Shown here piece by piece: positions 49,764 through 58,016 of a stretch of 64,000 nt of DNA. The stretch's first letter is position 1. Every line of letters begins with the position of its first letter. Origin of the DNA: Streptomyces tuirus. Its GTDB lineage: Bacteria > Actinomycetota > Actinomycetes > Streptomycetales > Streptomycetaceae. The stretch lies in NCBI RefSeq assembly GCF_014701095.1, contig NZ_AP023439.1, forward strand, positions 1,104,001 to 1,168,000. Reading direction: 5' to 3'. The position numbers and the translations under genes are program-made. The notes beneath the pieces were generated by a model, which had not been told where the DNA came from, did not search any database, and saw only the letters and a program-made list of their open reading frames with translations.

Positions 49764-50177
49764 ATGAACACCACGGTCAGCTGCGAGCTGCACCTGCGCC
49801 TCGTTGTGTCGAGCGAGTCCTCCCTGCCTGTCCCCGCAGGCCTGCGGTACGACACGGCCGACCCCTACGCCGTGCACGCCACCTTCCACACCGGAGCCGA
49901 GGAAACCGTCGAGTGGGTGTTCGCCCGCGACCTCCTCGCCGAGGGGCTTCACCGCCCTACGGGCACCGGCGACGTCCGCGTCTGGCCGTCGCGCAGTCAC
50001 GGTCAGGGCGTCGTGTGCATCGCCCTGAGCTCACCGGAGGGCGAGGCCCTGCTGGAGGCCCCGGCGCGGGCCCTGGAGTCCTTCCTGAAGCGGACCGACG
50101 CCGCCGTGCCGCCCGGCACGGAACACCGGCACTTCGACCTCGACCAGGAGCTCTCGCACATCCTGGCGGAAAGCTAG
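49764..50177 (+). CDS. ssgB: Sporulation and cell-division protein SsgB
   Basis: 137 residues (MNTTVSCELHLRLVVSSESS, ending ELSHILAES), matching the highly conserved streptomycete SsgB. A member of the SsgA-like family, found only in morphologically complex actinomycetes. It positions FtsZ at future septa of sporulating aerial hyphae. The presence of this gene fixes the host as a sporulating actinomycete. The frame is open upstream but the ATG after GCGAAAGG is the standard start. Confidence 0.97.
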   Translation: MNTTVSCELHLRLVVSSESSLPVPAGLRYDTADPYAVHATFHTGAEETVEWVFARDLLAEGLHRPTGTGDVRVWPSRSHGQGVVCIALSSPEGEALLEAPARALESFLKRTDAAVPPGTEHRHFDLDQELSHILAES

Positions 50178-50257
50178 GGCGAGGCCCCCACAAAGCCGCC
50201 CGGCGCCGTCGACTCGGGGAGACGGCTCGGGCCTGGACAACCGCACATGGGATGACA

Positions 50258-50296
50258 CCGGCGCCGGTACCGCGGCTCAACGCGGCACGGCGCCGG
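50258..50296 (+). terminator. Hairpin after ssgB
   Basis: CCGGCGCCG (50258-50266) pairs with CGGCGCCGG (50288-50296), with an inner CCGCG/CGCGG. It lies about 80 bases past ssgB. Confidence 0.5.
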
Positions 50297-50468
50297 TTCG
50301 CGTCCCGGGCCCCTCCCCCGCTGCCGCGGCGCGGGAACCCTGGCGGGCCCGGCGCCGTTGTATTCGAAGCCATGTGCGGGCATGAGGGCGGTCCGGCGGT
50401 GGGCGGAGCCGTTACCATCGGCCAGCATCGGCGGGCGCCCGCCCGACCCTCAGGCCAGGGAGCAAATC

Positions 50469-51029
50469 GTGCTGATCACCCACGACACCCGGTGCGCCCT
50501 CGACACCGTGGTCGATCTGGTGAACACCGCACCGGAGGACGACACGGCGTCGGACGGGCTGCCGGACGTGCCGGCCCTCCTGGACTTCGTGCGGAACCAC
50601 GAGATCAGCGATGTCGGGGTGCTCTCGGAGTTCGACCTCTCCGCGGTGCGCAAGATCCGCGAACGCTTCGCCGCCGTCTTCGCCGCCCCGGACGCCCGGG
50701 CCGCGGCCGGCCAGATCAACGAGCTCGTCGCGGCCGCCGGCACCACGCCCCGGCTCACGGACCACGACGGCTACGACTGGCATGTGCACTACTTCGCGCC
50801 CGGCGCCTCCGTCGCGGACCATCTGGCCGCCGACTGCGGCATGGCGCTGGCGTTCTTCGTGGTCGCCGGGGAGCAGGAGCGGCTGCGGCGGTGCGAGGCG
50901 CCCGACTGCCGGCGCGCCTTCGTCGACCTGTCCCGCAACCGCTCACGGCGCTACTGCGACAGCCGCACCTGCGGAAACCGGCTGCACGTGGCCGCGTACC
51001 GGGCGCGCCGCAAGGAGGCGGCGGGCTGA
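50469..51029 (+). CDS. CGNR zinc-finger (ABATE) regulator
   Basis: 186 residues from the GTG of (V)LITHDTRCALDTVV, with AGGGAG upstream. N-terminal ABATE/DUF1470 stress-sensing-like region (LVNTAPEDDTASDGLPDVPALLDFV) and C-terminal CGNR zinc ribbon (CEAPDCRRAFVDLSRNRSRR, YCDSRTCGNRLHVAAYRAR). Presumed DNA-binding transcription regulator. Target unknown. Confidence 0.93.
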   Translation: MLITHDTRCALDTVVDLVNTAPEDDTASDGLPDVPALLDFVRNHEISDVGVLSEFDLSAVRKIRERFAAVFAAPDARAAAGQINELVAAAGTTPRLTDHDGYDWHVHYFAPGASVADHLAADCGMALAFFVVAGEQERLRRCEAPDCRRAFVDLSRNRSRRYCDSRTCGNRLHVAAYRARRKEAAG

Positions 51030-51076
51030 CGCCGTCGCGTGGTCGGGGGGCGCACAGGGGGTCGATGCCGACGCGG

Positions 51077-51097
51077 CCCCGGCGGATGGCGCCGGGG
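51077..51097. terminator. Bidirectional hairpin between CGNR gene and 58-aa gene
   Basis: CCCCGGCG (51077-51084), 5-base loop, CGCCGGGG (51090-51097), between convergent genes. Confidence 0.6.
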
Positions 51098-51111
51098 ACC
51101 GCGGGTACGGC

Positions 51112-51288
51112 TCACAGCAACAGCAGATCGTGCAACGAGGCCATGAGCAGCAGGCTCCCGATCACCGCCAGGAAGATCATCAGCGGTGGCTGGGACAGGG
51201 CGAAGAGGCAACCACGCGGCTCGTCCCGCCGGGGACATGGCTGGTCCTGCGGCGGTGCGGGGTCCCTCTGTTTCGTCGTGTCGAGCAT
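51112..51288 (-). CDS. 58-aa single-span membrane protein
   Basis: Too short for common length cut-offs. Begins MLDTTKQRDPAPPQDQPCPR, followed by a hydrophobic C-terminal span (PLMIFLAVIGSLLLMASLHD then LLLL at the end). Third positions are strongly G/C, consistent with coding. The ribosome site is weak (GCGAG). It has a short polar N-terminus with two cysteines and one membrane span, suggesting a small regulator or anchor protein. Function unknown. Confidence 0.6.
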   Translation of the reverse strand: MLDTTKQRDPAPPQDQPCPRRDEPRGCLFALSQPPLMIFLAVIGSLLLMASLHDLLLL

Positions 51289-51445
51289 CTCGCGGCGATG
51301 ATGACGCAGTCGGCCCGCCGGACGCGATCAGTGCCCTCGTACCGTGCGGGAGTGCGCCGATTCCGTGAGGTCCGGGTCGGGTTGTGATCATTTCCGCGCG
51401 CCCGCGGACGCACTGTGACGATTCAGCCCCGGGCGGGCTGCCCCG

Positions 51446-51886
51446 TCATATGCCGTGCTTCTTGAGGATGGCCTCGATGTCGCTGAAGTCGTCGTCGCCG
51501 CGGGAGGCGGGCGCGGGCCGGGTCGCCGGGCGGGTGCCCTGGCCCAGGGAGGGCGCCGCGGCGGCGGGGGCCACCGCATCGGGCCGGCCGGCCTCGCGGG
51601 CCGCCGCCCGGCGCTCCTTGCGGGTGCCGCCGCGGCGGCGCTCCACGGCCCGGGTGGTCATGAAGAGCACCCAGGCGAGACCGAGCACGCCGAACCCGGC
51701 CCAGGCCGTCGGGCTGAACGCGGTGTCGGCCAGCCACTCGACGACTCCCGTCATCACCAGGCCGATCGGCACGAGGGAGTAGGCCGCGATACGGACCGCC
51801 GCGAGGTACCGCTTGCGGTACGCCGTGACGATCGCAATGCCCAGGCCTGCCGCGGACACGGCGGAGCAGACGGTCTCGGCAATCAT
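51446..51886 (-). CDS. Small polytopic membrane protein, unknown
   Basis: 146 residues from MIAETVCSAVSAAGLGIAIV, chosen because GGAGG lies 5 bases upstream. Three transmembrane segments (about residues 1-20, 32-52 and 62-80), then a charged cytosolic tail (RRRGGTRKERRAAAREAGRP) that ends in DDDFSDIEAILKKHGI, which reads like a conserved peptide-binding motif. Function unknown. Divergent from the DsbA-family gene. Confidence 0.8.
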   Translation of the reverse strand: MIAETVCSAVSAAGLGIAIVTAYRKRYLAAVRIAAYSLVPIGLVMTGVVEWLADTAFSPTAWAGFGVLGLAWVLFMTTRAVERRRGGTRKERRAAAREAGRPDAVAPAAAAPSLGQGTRPATRPAPASRGDDDFSDIEAILKKHGI

Positions 51887-52062
51887 CCGGTCCTCCAGGC
51901 GTGGCGCGGTCGGGTCGGGGGACTTCGTCCCTTCCATCCTGCACCCGCCGTACCCCGGGGGGCCATGCCACGGCCCGACATCAGGGACATCTCCGGGTCA
52001 CCTCCCGCGCAGGTGCCGGTGCGGGCTGCGCCCCCGGTCCGCACTGCTGGGAGACTGTCGGC

Positions 52063-52587
52063 ATGAGCGACTCCTCCTCCGACCGTTCCGCCGCCCCCGT
52101 CCTCGAGGTCTGGTGCGACCTCCAGTGCCCGGACTGCCGTACCGCGCTGGACGATCTCCATGCCCTGCGCGCCCGCTACGGCGACCGCCTGGAGGTGCGG
52201 CTGCGGCACTTCCCGCTGGAGAAGAACAAGCACGCCTTCGCCGCCGCCCAGGCCGCGGAGGAGGCGTGGGAGCAGGGCCGCGGCTGGCCGTATGCGGAGG
52301 CTCTGCTGGGGCGGGTGGAGGAGCTGTCCCGTAAGGGGGAACCCTTCCTGGTCGAGCTGGCCCGCGAACTGGGCCTGGACGCCGAGGAGTTCGACACCGC
52401 GCTGGTCGACGGCCGGCACATCCTGATCGTGGACGCCGACCAGGCCGAGGGCAAGGCGATCGGCGTGAGCGGTACCCCGACGTATGTCATCGGCGGTGAG
52501 CGGCTCGACGGCGGCAAGAGCCAGGAGGGCCTGCGCGCGCGCATCGAGGAGATCGCGGACCGGCTGCTGGCCGGGCAGGAGCACTGA
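52063..52587 (+). CDS. DsbA-family (thioredoxin-fold) protein
   Basis: 174 residues with GGGAG upstream. Thioredoxin-fold oxidoreductase of the DsbA/FrnE type. Active site CPDC (22-25) in EVWCDLQCPDCRTALDDLH, and cis-proline loop SGTPTYVIGG. No signal peptide, so it probably acts in the cytoplasm. It may work in disulfide isomerisation or redox defence. Confidence 0.9.
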   Translation: MSDSSSDRSAAPVLEVWCDLQCPDCRTALDDLHALRARYGDRLEVRLRHFPLEKNKHAFAAAQAAEEAWEQGRGWPYAEALLGRVEELSRKGEPFLVELARELGLDAEEFDTALVDGRHILIVDADQAEGKAIGVSGTPTYVIGGERLDGGKSQEGLRARIEEIADRLLAGQEH

Positions 52588-52614
52588 CCGCACCCGCGCC
52601 CGGCTCCTGGGCTG

Positions 52615-53439
52615 CTACAGCAGCGGCTTGTACATGGCGTACTGCTCGGTCTCGTAGCCGAGGGAGGCGTAGAGCCGTTCGGCGGGGGCGTTGCCGGCGA
52701 AGACGTTGAGGCCGAGGGTCCGCCTGCCCTCGGCGATCGTCTGGGCCTCGGCGAGCAGCATCAGCGTGCGGCCGTGGCCCTTGCCCCGGTGGGCGGCGTC
52801 GGCTTCGACGTCGTAGACGAACGCGCTGTTCTCGCGCACCGCCAGCCACAGGGTGCCCACCGGTGTGCCCAGGTGCTCGACGACGCTGATGAGCACGCCG
52901 GGGGTGGCGAGGCCCTCGGGCAGCAGGGCGGCGTGGTCGCGCTCCGACTTGGCCCGGGCCTCGGCTTCCGGGACGCCCCGTTCCGTCCAGCTGCGCGCGT
53001 AGTCCTCCAGGCCCTTCTCCAGCCAGGGCCCGAACTCCGCGTCCGTCATGGGCCGGGCGCGACTGCCCTCCGGCAGGTCGGGCGGGGTGTCGCCGAGCCG
53101 CTTCTCCATGCCGCGGTTGCGGACGACGTAGCCGAGCGCCGTGGCGAGCCGGACTCCCGCCTCGGACGCGGCGGGGACCCCGGCCTCGATGCGGCGGCAC
53201 CCCCAGCCGCGCGCCACCTCCTCCGCGGCGAGTGCGGCGACCGTGCCCCGTCCGCGTCTGCGGTCCGGTTCGTCGATGTGCAGCTTCGTGATCCGGGCCA
53301 CCCCGGTGCCGAAGACGGGGTGCGTGCCGAGGTGTATCGCCCCCACGGGACGGCTGTTCACACACACCTGGAAGCGGCGTGAGCGCGTCCCGTCGGCGTT
53401 CTGCTGAAGCGGCTCGATCGGCCGCAGGGTCGTGGTCAT
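52615..53439 (-). CDS. Tandem GNAT acetyltransferase
   Basis: 274 residues from MTTTLRPIEPLQQNADGTRS. Two GNAT domains. The N-terminal one (ARITKLHIDEPDRRRGRGTVAAL) has a weaker acetyl-CoA motif. The C-terminal one retains ADAAHRGKGHGRTLMLLAEA and LNVFAGNAPAERLYASLGYE. An acetyltransferase of unknown substrate. Convergent with the DsbA-family gene with a 27-base gap. Confidence 0.9.
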   Translation of the reverse strand: MTTTLRPIEPLQQNADGTRSRRFQVCVNSRPVGAIHLGTHPVFGTGVARITKLHIDEPDRRRGRGTVAALAAEEVARGWGCRRIEAGVPAASEAGVRLATALGYVVRNRGMEKRLGDTPPDLPEGSRARPMTDAEFGPWLEKGLEDYARSWTERGVPEAEARAKSERDHAALLPEGLATPGVLISVVEHLGTPVGTLWLAVRENSAFVYDVEADAAHRGKGHGRTLMLLAEAQTIAEGRRTLGLNVFAGNAPAERLYASLGYETEQYAMYKPLL

Positions 53440-53492
53440 CAGGGGTGTTCTACCCGCAACCACGGCCCTGGTCAGCCGAATTTCCGGGGCTT

Positions 53493-54314
53493 TCAGGGGT
53501 CGAGGTCGTTCCCGGCCCGCTCGTCGAAGATCCGCATGGCCTTGGCGGTCACCGGGCCGGGGGCGCCGGGCAGCTCACGGCCGTCGACGCGGTGCACCGC
53601 CTGCACGTCCCGCAGGGTGGACGTCAGGAAGATCTCGTCGGCCCGCTCCAGGACGTCCAGCGGCAGGTCGGTCTCCTTGGCGCCGGTCCATTCGACCGTC
53701 AGCGCACGGGTGATGCCGGCGAGGCAGCCCGAGGCGAGCGGCGGCGTGTGGATCTCGCCGTCGAGGACGACGAAGACGTTCGACCCGGTGCCCTCGCACA
53801 GCTGCCCCACCGTGTTGCCGAACAGGGCCTCGGACGCGCCTTGTTCGCGGGCGCGGGCGAGAGCGACGACATTCTCGGCGTACGAGGTGGTCTTCAGGCC
53901 GGTGAGCGCGCCGCGCTCGTTGCGGGTCCAGGGGACGGTGATCACGGCGGTGGAGTCGGGGCGGCGGGTGGTCTCGCCGAGGGCGACGACCAGGGTCGGG
54001 CCGTGCTCGCCGCGGTCGGAACCGAGGGGGCCGTGCCCGCCGGTGTAGGTGATGCGGAGGCGGCCGAGCGGCACGGGGTTGGCGCCGAGGACGGCGGCGC
54101 AGGCGCGGCGCACCTCGTCGTGGTCCGGGTCCGGCAGGCCGAGGCCGCGCGCGGACCGGGTCAGCCGGTCCAGGTGCCGGGTGAGCGCGAACACCCGGCC
54201 GTCCACGGCCTTCACCGTCTCGAAGATGCCGTCGCCCACGGTCAGCCCGTGGTCGAAGACGGAGACGCGGGCGGACTCGATGTCCTGCAGACCGCCGTCG
54301 AGCCAGATCTTCAC
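53493..54314 (-). CDS. pabC: Class IV aminotransferase (aminodeoxychorismate lyase-like)
   Basis: 273 residues from the GTG of (V)KIWLDGGLQDIESARVS. Fold type IV PLP enzyme. Conserved signatures: VSVFDHGLTVGDGIFET, the PLP lysine region GLKTTSYAENVVAL, and EGTGSNVFVVLDGE. Directly coupled to pabB (GTGA overlap), so it probably cleaves aminodeoxychorismate to p-aminobenzoate for folate. A branched-chain or D-amino-acid aminotransferase is a less likely alternative. Confidence 0.88.
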   Translation of the reverse strand: MKIWLDGGLQDIESARVSVFDHGLTVGDGIFETVKAVDGRVFALTRHLDRLTRSARGLGLPDPDHDEVRRACAAVLGANPVPLGRLRITYTGGHGPLGSDRGEHGPTLVVALGETTRRPDSTAVITVPWTRNERGALTGLKTTSYAENVVALARAREQGASEALFGNTVGQLCEGTGSNVFVVLDGEIHTPPLASGCLAGITRALTVEWTGAKETDLPLDVLERADEIFLTSTLRDVQAVHRVDGRELPGAPGPVTAKAMRIFDERAGNDLDP

Positions 54315-55354
54315 GTCAGGTCCTCTCCACTCACCTCGTACGCTCCCGACGCTATCGCGAGCAGCCGGGACGCCTTCAGCTCGGTCTCCCGCCACTCCCC
54401 CTCGGGGTCGGAGCCCCAGGTGATGCCGGCGCCGGTGCCGAAGCGCAGCATGCCGTCGGCCCGGTCGATCCAGAAGGTTCGGATGCCGACGGCCAGCTCT
54501 CCGGCCCCCCGGTCGGCGTCGACCCAGCCGATGCCGCCGCAGTACGGCCCCCTGGGCGCCGTCTCCAGCGCGTCGATGATCCGCAGCGCGCTGGACTTGG
54601 GCGCGCCGGTGACCGAGCCGGGCGGGAAGGCGGCGCCGAGCAGCTCCGCCCAGCCTGCGCCCTCGCCCAGCTCGCCGCGGACCGTCGACACGAGGTGGAC
54701 CAGCCCGGGGTGCTTCTCGACGGCGCACAGGTCGGGCACCGTGACACTGCCCGTGGCGCACACCCGGCCGATGTCGTTGCGGACAAGATCCACGATCATC
54801 ACGTTCTCGGCGTAGTCCTTCTCCAGCAGGTCCGCCTCGGTGCGGCCGGTCCCCTTGATCGGCCCGGACTCGACGGTCCGGCCGTCGCGCCGCAGGAACA
54901 GCTCGGGGGACGCGGTGGCGATCTCCACACCGTGCCCGGGCAGGCGGATCGTTCCTGCGTACGGTGCCGGGTTGCCGCGGGCCAGCAGCGCGGTGAGCGC
55001 GTCCACGTCGGCGTCGGCCGGGACGGGCGCGGACAGCACCCGGCACAGATTGGCCTGGTAGACCTCGCCGGCCGCGATGTGCTCGCGGATCCGCCGCACC
55101 CCGGCCGTGTACGCGGCGCGGTCGAGCGAGGACGTCCAGTCACCGGCAGCGGGTCCGCGCCATGCGCCGGGCACGGGAACGGGCACGTCCGCCGTCCGGA
55201 CCTCCGCGAAGCGGGCGCAGGTCAGACGGCCCTCGAAGTCCGCGCAGACGGCCCAGAAGCCGCTGGACTCCAGGGCCTCGGGATCGTCGGTGACGTCGAG
55301 GAGCCCGGTGGCGACACGGTCACCGAAGCGGGCGAGAGCAGGGAGGTCGAGCAC
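54311..55354 (-). CDS. pabB: Chorismate-binding protein, aminodeoxychorismate synthase component I type
   Basis: 347 residues from the GTG of (V)LDLPALARFGDRVATGL; an upstream open frame exists. The chorismate-binding fold with AAGEVYQANLCRVL, PELFLRRDGRTVESGPIKGT, YAENVMIVDLVRNDIGRV, PPGSVTGAPKSSALRIID and GGIGWVDADR. It makes aminodeoxychorismate from chorismate with an amidotransferase partner encoded elsewhere. Coupled to the pabC-like gene. Confidence 0.92.
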   Translation of the reverse strand: MLDLPALARFGDRVATGLLDVTDDPEALESSGFWAVCADFEGRLTCARFAEVRTADVPVPVPGAWRGPAAGDWTSSLDRAAYTAGVRRIREHIAAGEVYQANLCRVLSAPVPADADVDALTALLARGNPAPYAGTIRLPGHGVEIATASPELFLRRDGRTVESGPIKGTGRTEADLLEKDYAENVMIVDLVRNDIGRVCATGSVTVPDLCAVEKHPGLVHLVSTVRGELGEGAGWAELLGAAFPPGSVTGAPKSSALRIIDALETAPRGPYCGGIGWVDADRGAGELAVGIRTFWIDRADGMLRFGTGAGITWGSDPEGEWRETELKASRLLAIASGAYEVSGEDLT

Positions 55355-55463
55355 GCCGTCGAGTCTAGGGCGGGTGTCCTGCGGGTGGCCGGGGGATGTC
55401 CCGTCGGGCGGCCCTGTGACCTCACTGAGCAGGGGAAGCGCAGCACGCTGCACAAACGCGTTT

Positions 55464-55491
55464 TTGTACTGGCCCCGGTATCCGCTAGAGT
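55464..55491 (+). promoter_or_regulatory. Promoter of the tRNA cluster
   Basis: TTGTAC (55464-55469), a 16-base spacer, and TAGAGT (55486-55491), followed 42 bases later by tRNA-Gly. A good vegetative-type promoter. Confidence 0.65.
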
Positions 55492-55532
55492 TCAACACGT
55501 CGCCGGGCCGCGAGAGCGGTCCGAACCGACAG

Positions 55533-55605
55533 GCGGACGTAGCTCAGTTGGTAGAGCGCAACCTTGCCAAGGTTGAGGTCGCGAGTTCGAACCTCGTCGT
55601 CCGCT
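55533..55605 (+). tRNA. tRNA-Gly (anticodon GCC)
   Basis: 73 nt: acceptor GCGGACG/CGTCCGC, anticodon loop TTGCCAA, T arm with GTTCGAA. CCA is not encoded. Confidence 0.97.
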
Positions 55606-55642
55606 CGAAGGAAGAGGGGGCTTCCCGGCCCCCTACACTCCT

Positions 55643-55716
55643 GGTGGAGTGGCCGAGAGGCGAGGCAACGGCCTGCAAAGCCGTCTACACGGGTTCAAAT
55701 CCCGTCTCCACCTCCA
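55643..55716 (+). tRNA. tRNA-Cys (anticodon GCA)
   Basis: 71 nt plus an encoded CCA (55714-55716): acceptor GGTGGAG/CTCCACC, anticodon loop CTGCAAA, T arm CGGG-TTCAAAT-CCCG. The only tRNA in this cluster with an encoded CCA. Confidence 0.97.
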
Positions 55717-55717
55717 A

Positions 55718-55789
55718 GGACGATTAGCTCAGCGGGAGAGCGCTTCCCTGACACGGAAGAGGTCACTGGTTCAATCCCAGTATCGTCCA
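55718..55789 (+). tRNA. tRNA-Val (anticodon GAC), copy 1
   Basis: 72 nt: acceptor GGACGAT/ATCGTCC, anticodon loop CTGACAC, T arm ACTGG-TTCAATC-CCAGT. It begins 1 base after the CCA of tRNA-Cys. Confidence 0.97.
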
Positions 55790-55813
55790 CTGGATCTTTC
55801 AAGATCCCGACCC

Positions 55814-55885
55814 GCGCGATTAGCTCAGCGGGAGAGCGCTTCCCTGACACGGAAGAGGTCACTGGTTCAATCCCAGTATCGCGCA
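55814..55885 (+). tRNA. tRNA-Val (anticodon GAC), copy 2 with altered acceptor stem
   Basis: 72 nt, body identical to copy 1, but the acceptor stem is GCGCGAT/ATCGCGC: two base pairs changed together (G2-C71 to C-G and A3-T70 to G-C). Pairing is preserved, so it should be functional. Confidence 0.96.
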
Positions 55886-55925
55886 CGCAGTGCCCATGAT
55901 CCGATGCGCTCGGTCATGGTCCCGA

Positions 55926-55997
55926 GGACGATTAGCTCAGCGGGAGAGCGCTTCCCTGACACGGAAGAGGCCACTGGTTCAATCCCAGTATCGTCCA
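55926..55997 (+). tRNA. tRNA-Val (anticodon GAC), copy 3
   Basis: 72 nt, same acceptor as copy 1, with one T-to-C change in the variable region (AAGAGGCCACTGG instead of AAGAGGTCACTGG). Confidence 0.96.
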
Positions 55998-56006
55998 CAG
56001 CACCGA

Positions 56007-56038
56007 GGAGCCCCCGGCCGTTCGCGGCCGGGGGCTCC
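56007..56038. terminator. Terminator of the tRNA cluster
   Basis: GGAGCCCCCGGCCG (56007-56020), loop TTCG, CGGCCGGGGGCTCC (56025-56038): a perfect 14-bp stem. It also lies just past the end of the convergent zinc-ribbon gene. Confidence 0.9.
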
Positions 56039-56058
56039 TGTCGTGTCACGACATCACG

Positions 56059-56349
56059 TCACGACGAGAACAGCATGTGGCCGAAGCTCTTGTTGCGGTG
56101 GTGACCGTGGTGGCCGTGGTGCCCGTGGCCGCCGTGCGGGGCGCCCCAGGCGGGGGCCGGTGGGGCCGGGTAGGCCTGCGGGGCGGGCGGGGGCGGCGGG
56201 GCGGCCTGGGACCACTGCGCTTCCAGGCGGGTCAGCGACTCCAGCTCGCCGTAGTCGAGAAAGATCCCGCGACAGCCGCTGCACTGCTCGATCTGGACAC
56301 CGTTGCGGTTGTACGTGTGCATCGGCGCACGGCACTTCGGACACTGCAT
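56059..56349 (-). CDS. TFIIB-type zinc-ribbon protein with His-rich tail
   Basis: 96 residues with GAGGAG before the ATG. CPKCRAPM and CSGCRGIFLDYGELESL form the zf-TFIIB ribbon. A Pro/Ala-rich linker follows and the tail is His/Gly-rich (HGGHGHHGHHGHHRNKSFG), able to bind metal. Presumed nucleic-acid or protein binding. Function unknown. Confidence 0.88.
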   Translation of the reverse strand: MQCPKCRAPMHTYNRNGVQIEQCSGCRGIFLDYGELESLTRLEAQWSQAAPPPPPAPQAYPAPPAPAWGAPHGGHGHHGHHGHHRNKSFGHMLFSS

Positions 56350-56428
56350 GGTCGTTCAACTCCTCGCCGGTGGGTCCTGCTTCACATCTCGCCAGGACAG
56401 ACTCCGTCCCGCTGTGGTCGGTTGCACC

Positions 56429-57370
56429 CTACTTCGCGTGGTCCCGCCCCAACTCCGGCGGGACGGTAGCCATTCGGTCACAGGCGTCCACGACCGACTG
56501 CTCCACCTCGTCCAGCGGGCGGCCGGCCGCGAGTGCCTTGGTGACGGCCCGGGCGGCGGTCTGTGCGGTGAGGGCGCGGGCGGGGATGTCGAGGGCCGGC
56601 CACGGGTCGCCGTCGGCGGGGACGGCGGGGCCGCCGGCCTCCCGGTAGGCGGTGAGGAACCGGGTCCATTCGTCGGGCGGGAGCAGGCCGCAGGCGTACC
56701 AGGCGGCCGGGCGGGCGAGGTCCCAGGCGGGGACGCCGACGCCGAGGTCGTCCACGTCTATCAGCAGCCAGGGGCCGTCGGGGGCGGGGTGACGGACGAG
56801 CTGTCCCAGATGGAGGTCGCCGTGGCAGAGCGTGCCGCCGTCGGGCATCGGGGCTTCGGCGCGGGCCCAGGGCGGGAGGGTGGCCCAGGCGCGCAGGACG
56901 GGGGCGGCCGCGGGGTGCGGACCGGCCTCGCGGAGCCGGCCGATGGCCTGAGCCGCTTTGACGGGGCCGCGCATGGCGGGCAGGTCCACGGGGGCCGGGG
57001 TGCGGTGCAGGCGGGCGAGGAGCGTGGCGGCCGCTTCCCAGGGGGCGGCGTCCGGGTCGTCGGGATCGACGGGGGTGCCGTACGGCCAGAACGTCGTGAG
57101 GCGGCCGTGCAGGTCGGCCGGGGCCTGGTCCAGTGGGGGCAGGAGGATGTCGGGGTGGTGGGTGGCGAGGGTGAGGCGGCCGGTCAGTTCGGCCGGGTCG
57201 GTGCCCGGGGCGTGGGCCTTCGCGACGGTGTCCGCGTGCCGCACCACCAGGCCGTCGGGGCGGTCGCCGAGCGTGGTCGCGCCGCAGGGGCAGGGAGAGG
57301 AGCGTGCGTGGGCGGTGGCTCGGGCCTTGGCGGTGAGGTCGGCTATGAGCGGGCCGGGGGCGGAGGTCAC
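56429..57370 (-). CDS. Aminoglycoside phosphotransferase-family protein
   Basis: 313 residues from the GTG of (V)TSAPGPLIADLTAKARAT. Eukaryotic-like kinase fold of the APH/choline-kinase group: catalytic loop LCHGDLHLGQLVRH and metal-binding LLIDVDDLGVGVPAWDLARP. The N-terminal region holds a CPCG motif. A phosphotransferase on a small-molecule substrate that cannot be named; resistance is not implied. Third-position GC is as expected for the host. Confidence 0.88.
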   Translation of the reverse strand: MTSAPGPLIADLTAKARATAHARSSPCPCGATTLGDRPDGLVVRHADTVAKAHAPGTDPAELTGRLTLATHHPDILLPPLDQAPADLHGRLTTFWPYGTPVDPDDPDAAPWEAAATLLARLHRTPAPVDLPAMRGPVKAAQAIGRLREAGPHPAAAPVLRAWATLPPWARAEAPMPDGGTLCHGDLHLGQLVRHPAPDGPWLLIDVDDLGVGVPAWDLARPAAWYACGLLPPDEWTRFLTAYREAGGPAVPADGDPWPALDIPARALTAQTAARAVTKALAAGRPLDEVEQSVVDACDRMATVPPELGRDHAK

Positions 57371-57442
57371 CGGCCGAGAGTACGTGCAGTCAGGGACCCG
57401 GCCATGCGGAACGGTTCGTTCCGGATGCTCGGCGCTTGCGGG

Positions 57443-57484
57443 ACAAAAACAATGCCGGCGCAGCTCCCCAGCTGCGCCGGCATT
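57443..57484 (-). terminator. Intrinsic terminator of the 68-aa gene
   Basis: AATGCCGGCGCAGCT (57451-57465), loop CCCC, AGCTGCGCCGGCATT (57470-57484). On the minus strand it is followed by GTTTTTGT (57450-57443), a proper U-tract. It ends the transcript of the 68-aa gene. Confidence 0.88.
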
Positions 57485-57573
57485 TGTGCCGTCCGCCGCA
57501 CCCCCGTCCCCACGGGGTTTCATGGGTGTGATGTCCCCGCCCGGACCGCTCTTCCGGGCCTGGGGGTCGCCGC

Positions 57574-57780
57574 TCAGCGCCCCAGCATCTCTCCCACGGA
57601 CGACGCCTGTGTGGCCACTGTCTCCCACCCGTCGAAGACGAGGAGGAGCAGGACCGCGAGGGGAAGGGCCATCAGCGTCGCCACCACCGGGTGGCGACGG
57701 CCCTGGCGGCGGCGGAACGCGGCGGCGTACACCTTGCGTCCCTCTTCGCGGAGCAGCGTCCGCGGAGCCGTCTGGGCCAT
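57574..57780 (-). CDS. 68-aa membrane protein
   Basis: From MAQTAPRTLLREEGRKVYAA with AGGAGAGGG upstream. A basic N-terminus (KVYAAAFRRRQGRRHP), one membrane span (VVATLMALPLAVLLLLVF) and a short polar C-terminus. Monocistronic with a clear terminator. Function unknown. Confidence 0.8.
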   Translation of the reverse strand: MAQTAPRTLLREEGRKVYAAAFRRRQGRRHPVVATLMALPLAVLLLLVFDGWETVATQASSVGEMLGR

Positions 57781-58016
57781 GGTCCCTCTCCTGCCCGTTA
57801 TCGGTTGTCGTTTGCAGCGGCGGGCGTCTGACCTCGGGGGACGAGTGCTGTCACCCGCCGCTTGACCTCAAATCTAGGCGTCCGGCCCTGCCCCGGCGTC
57901 ATGCCCTCGTACCGATTGCCGGGCCTCCCGGAGGATGAGCCGCCACCTGCGGTGTACTCCCCTGGGTGGAGACGGGGACGCGGGTCTCAGGGTCTTCCCC
58001 GACGGGGCGACCCTGA

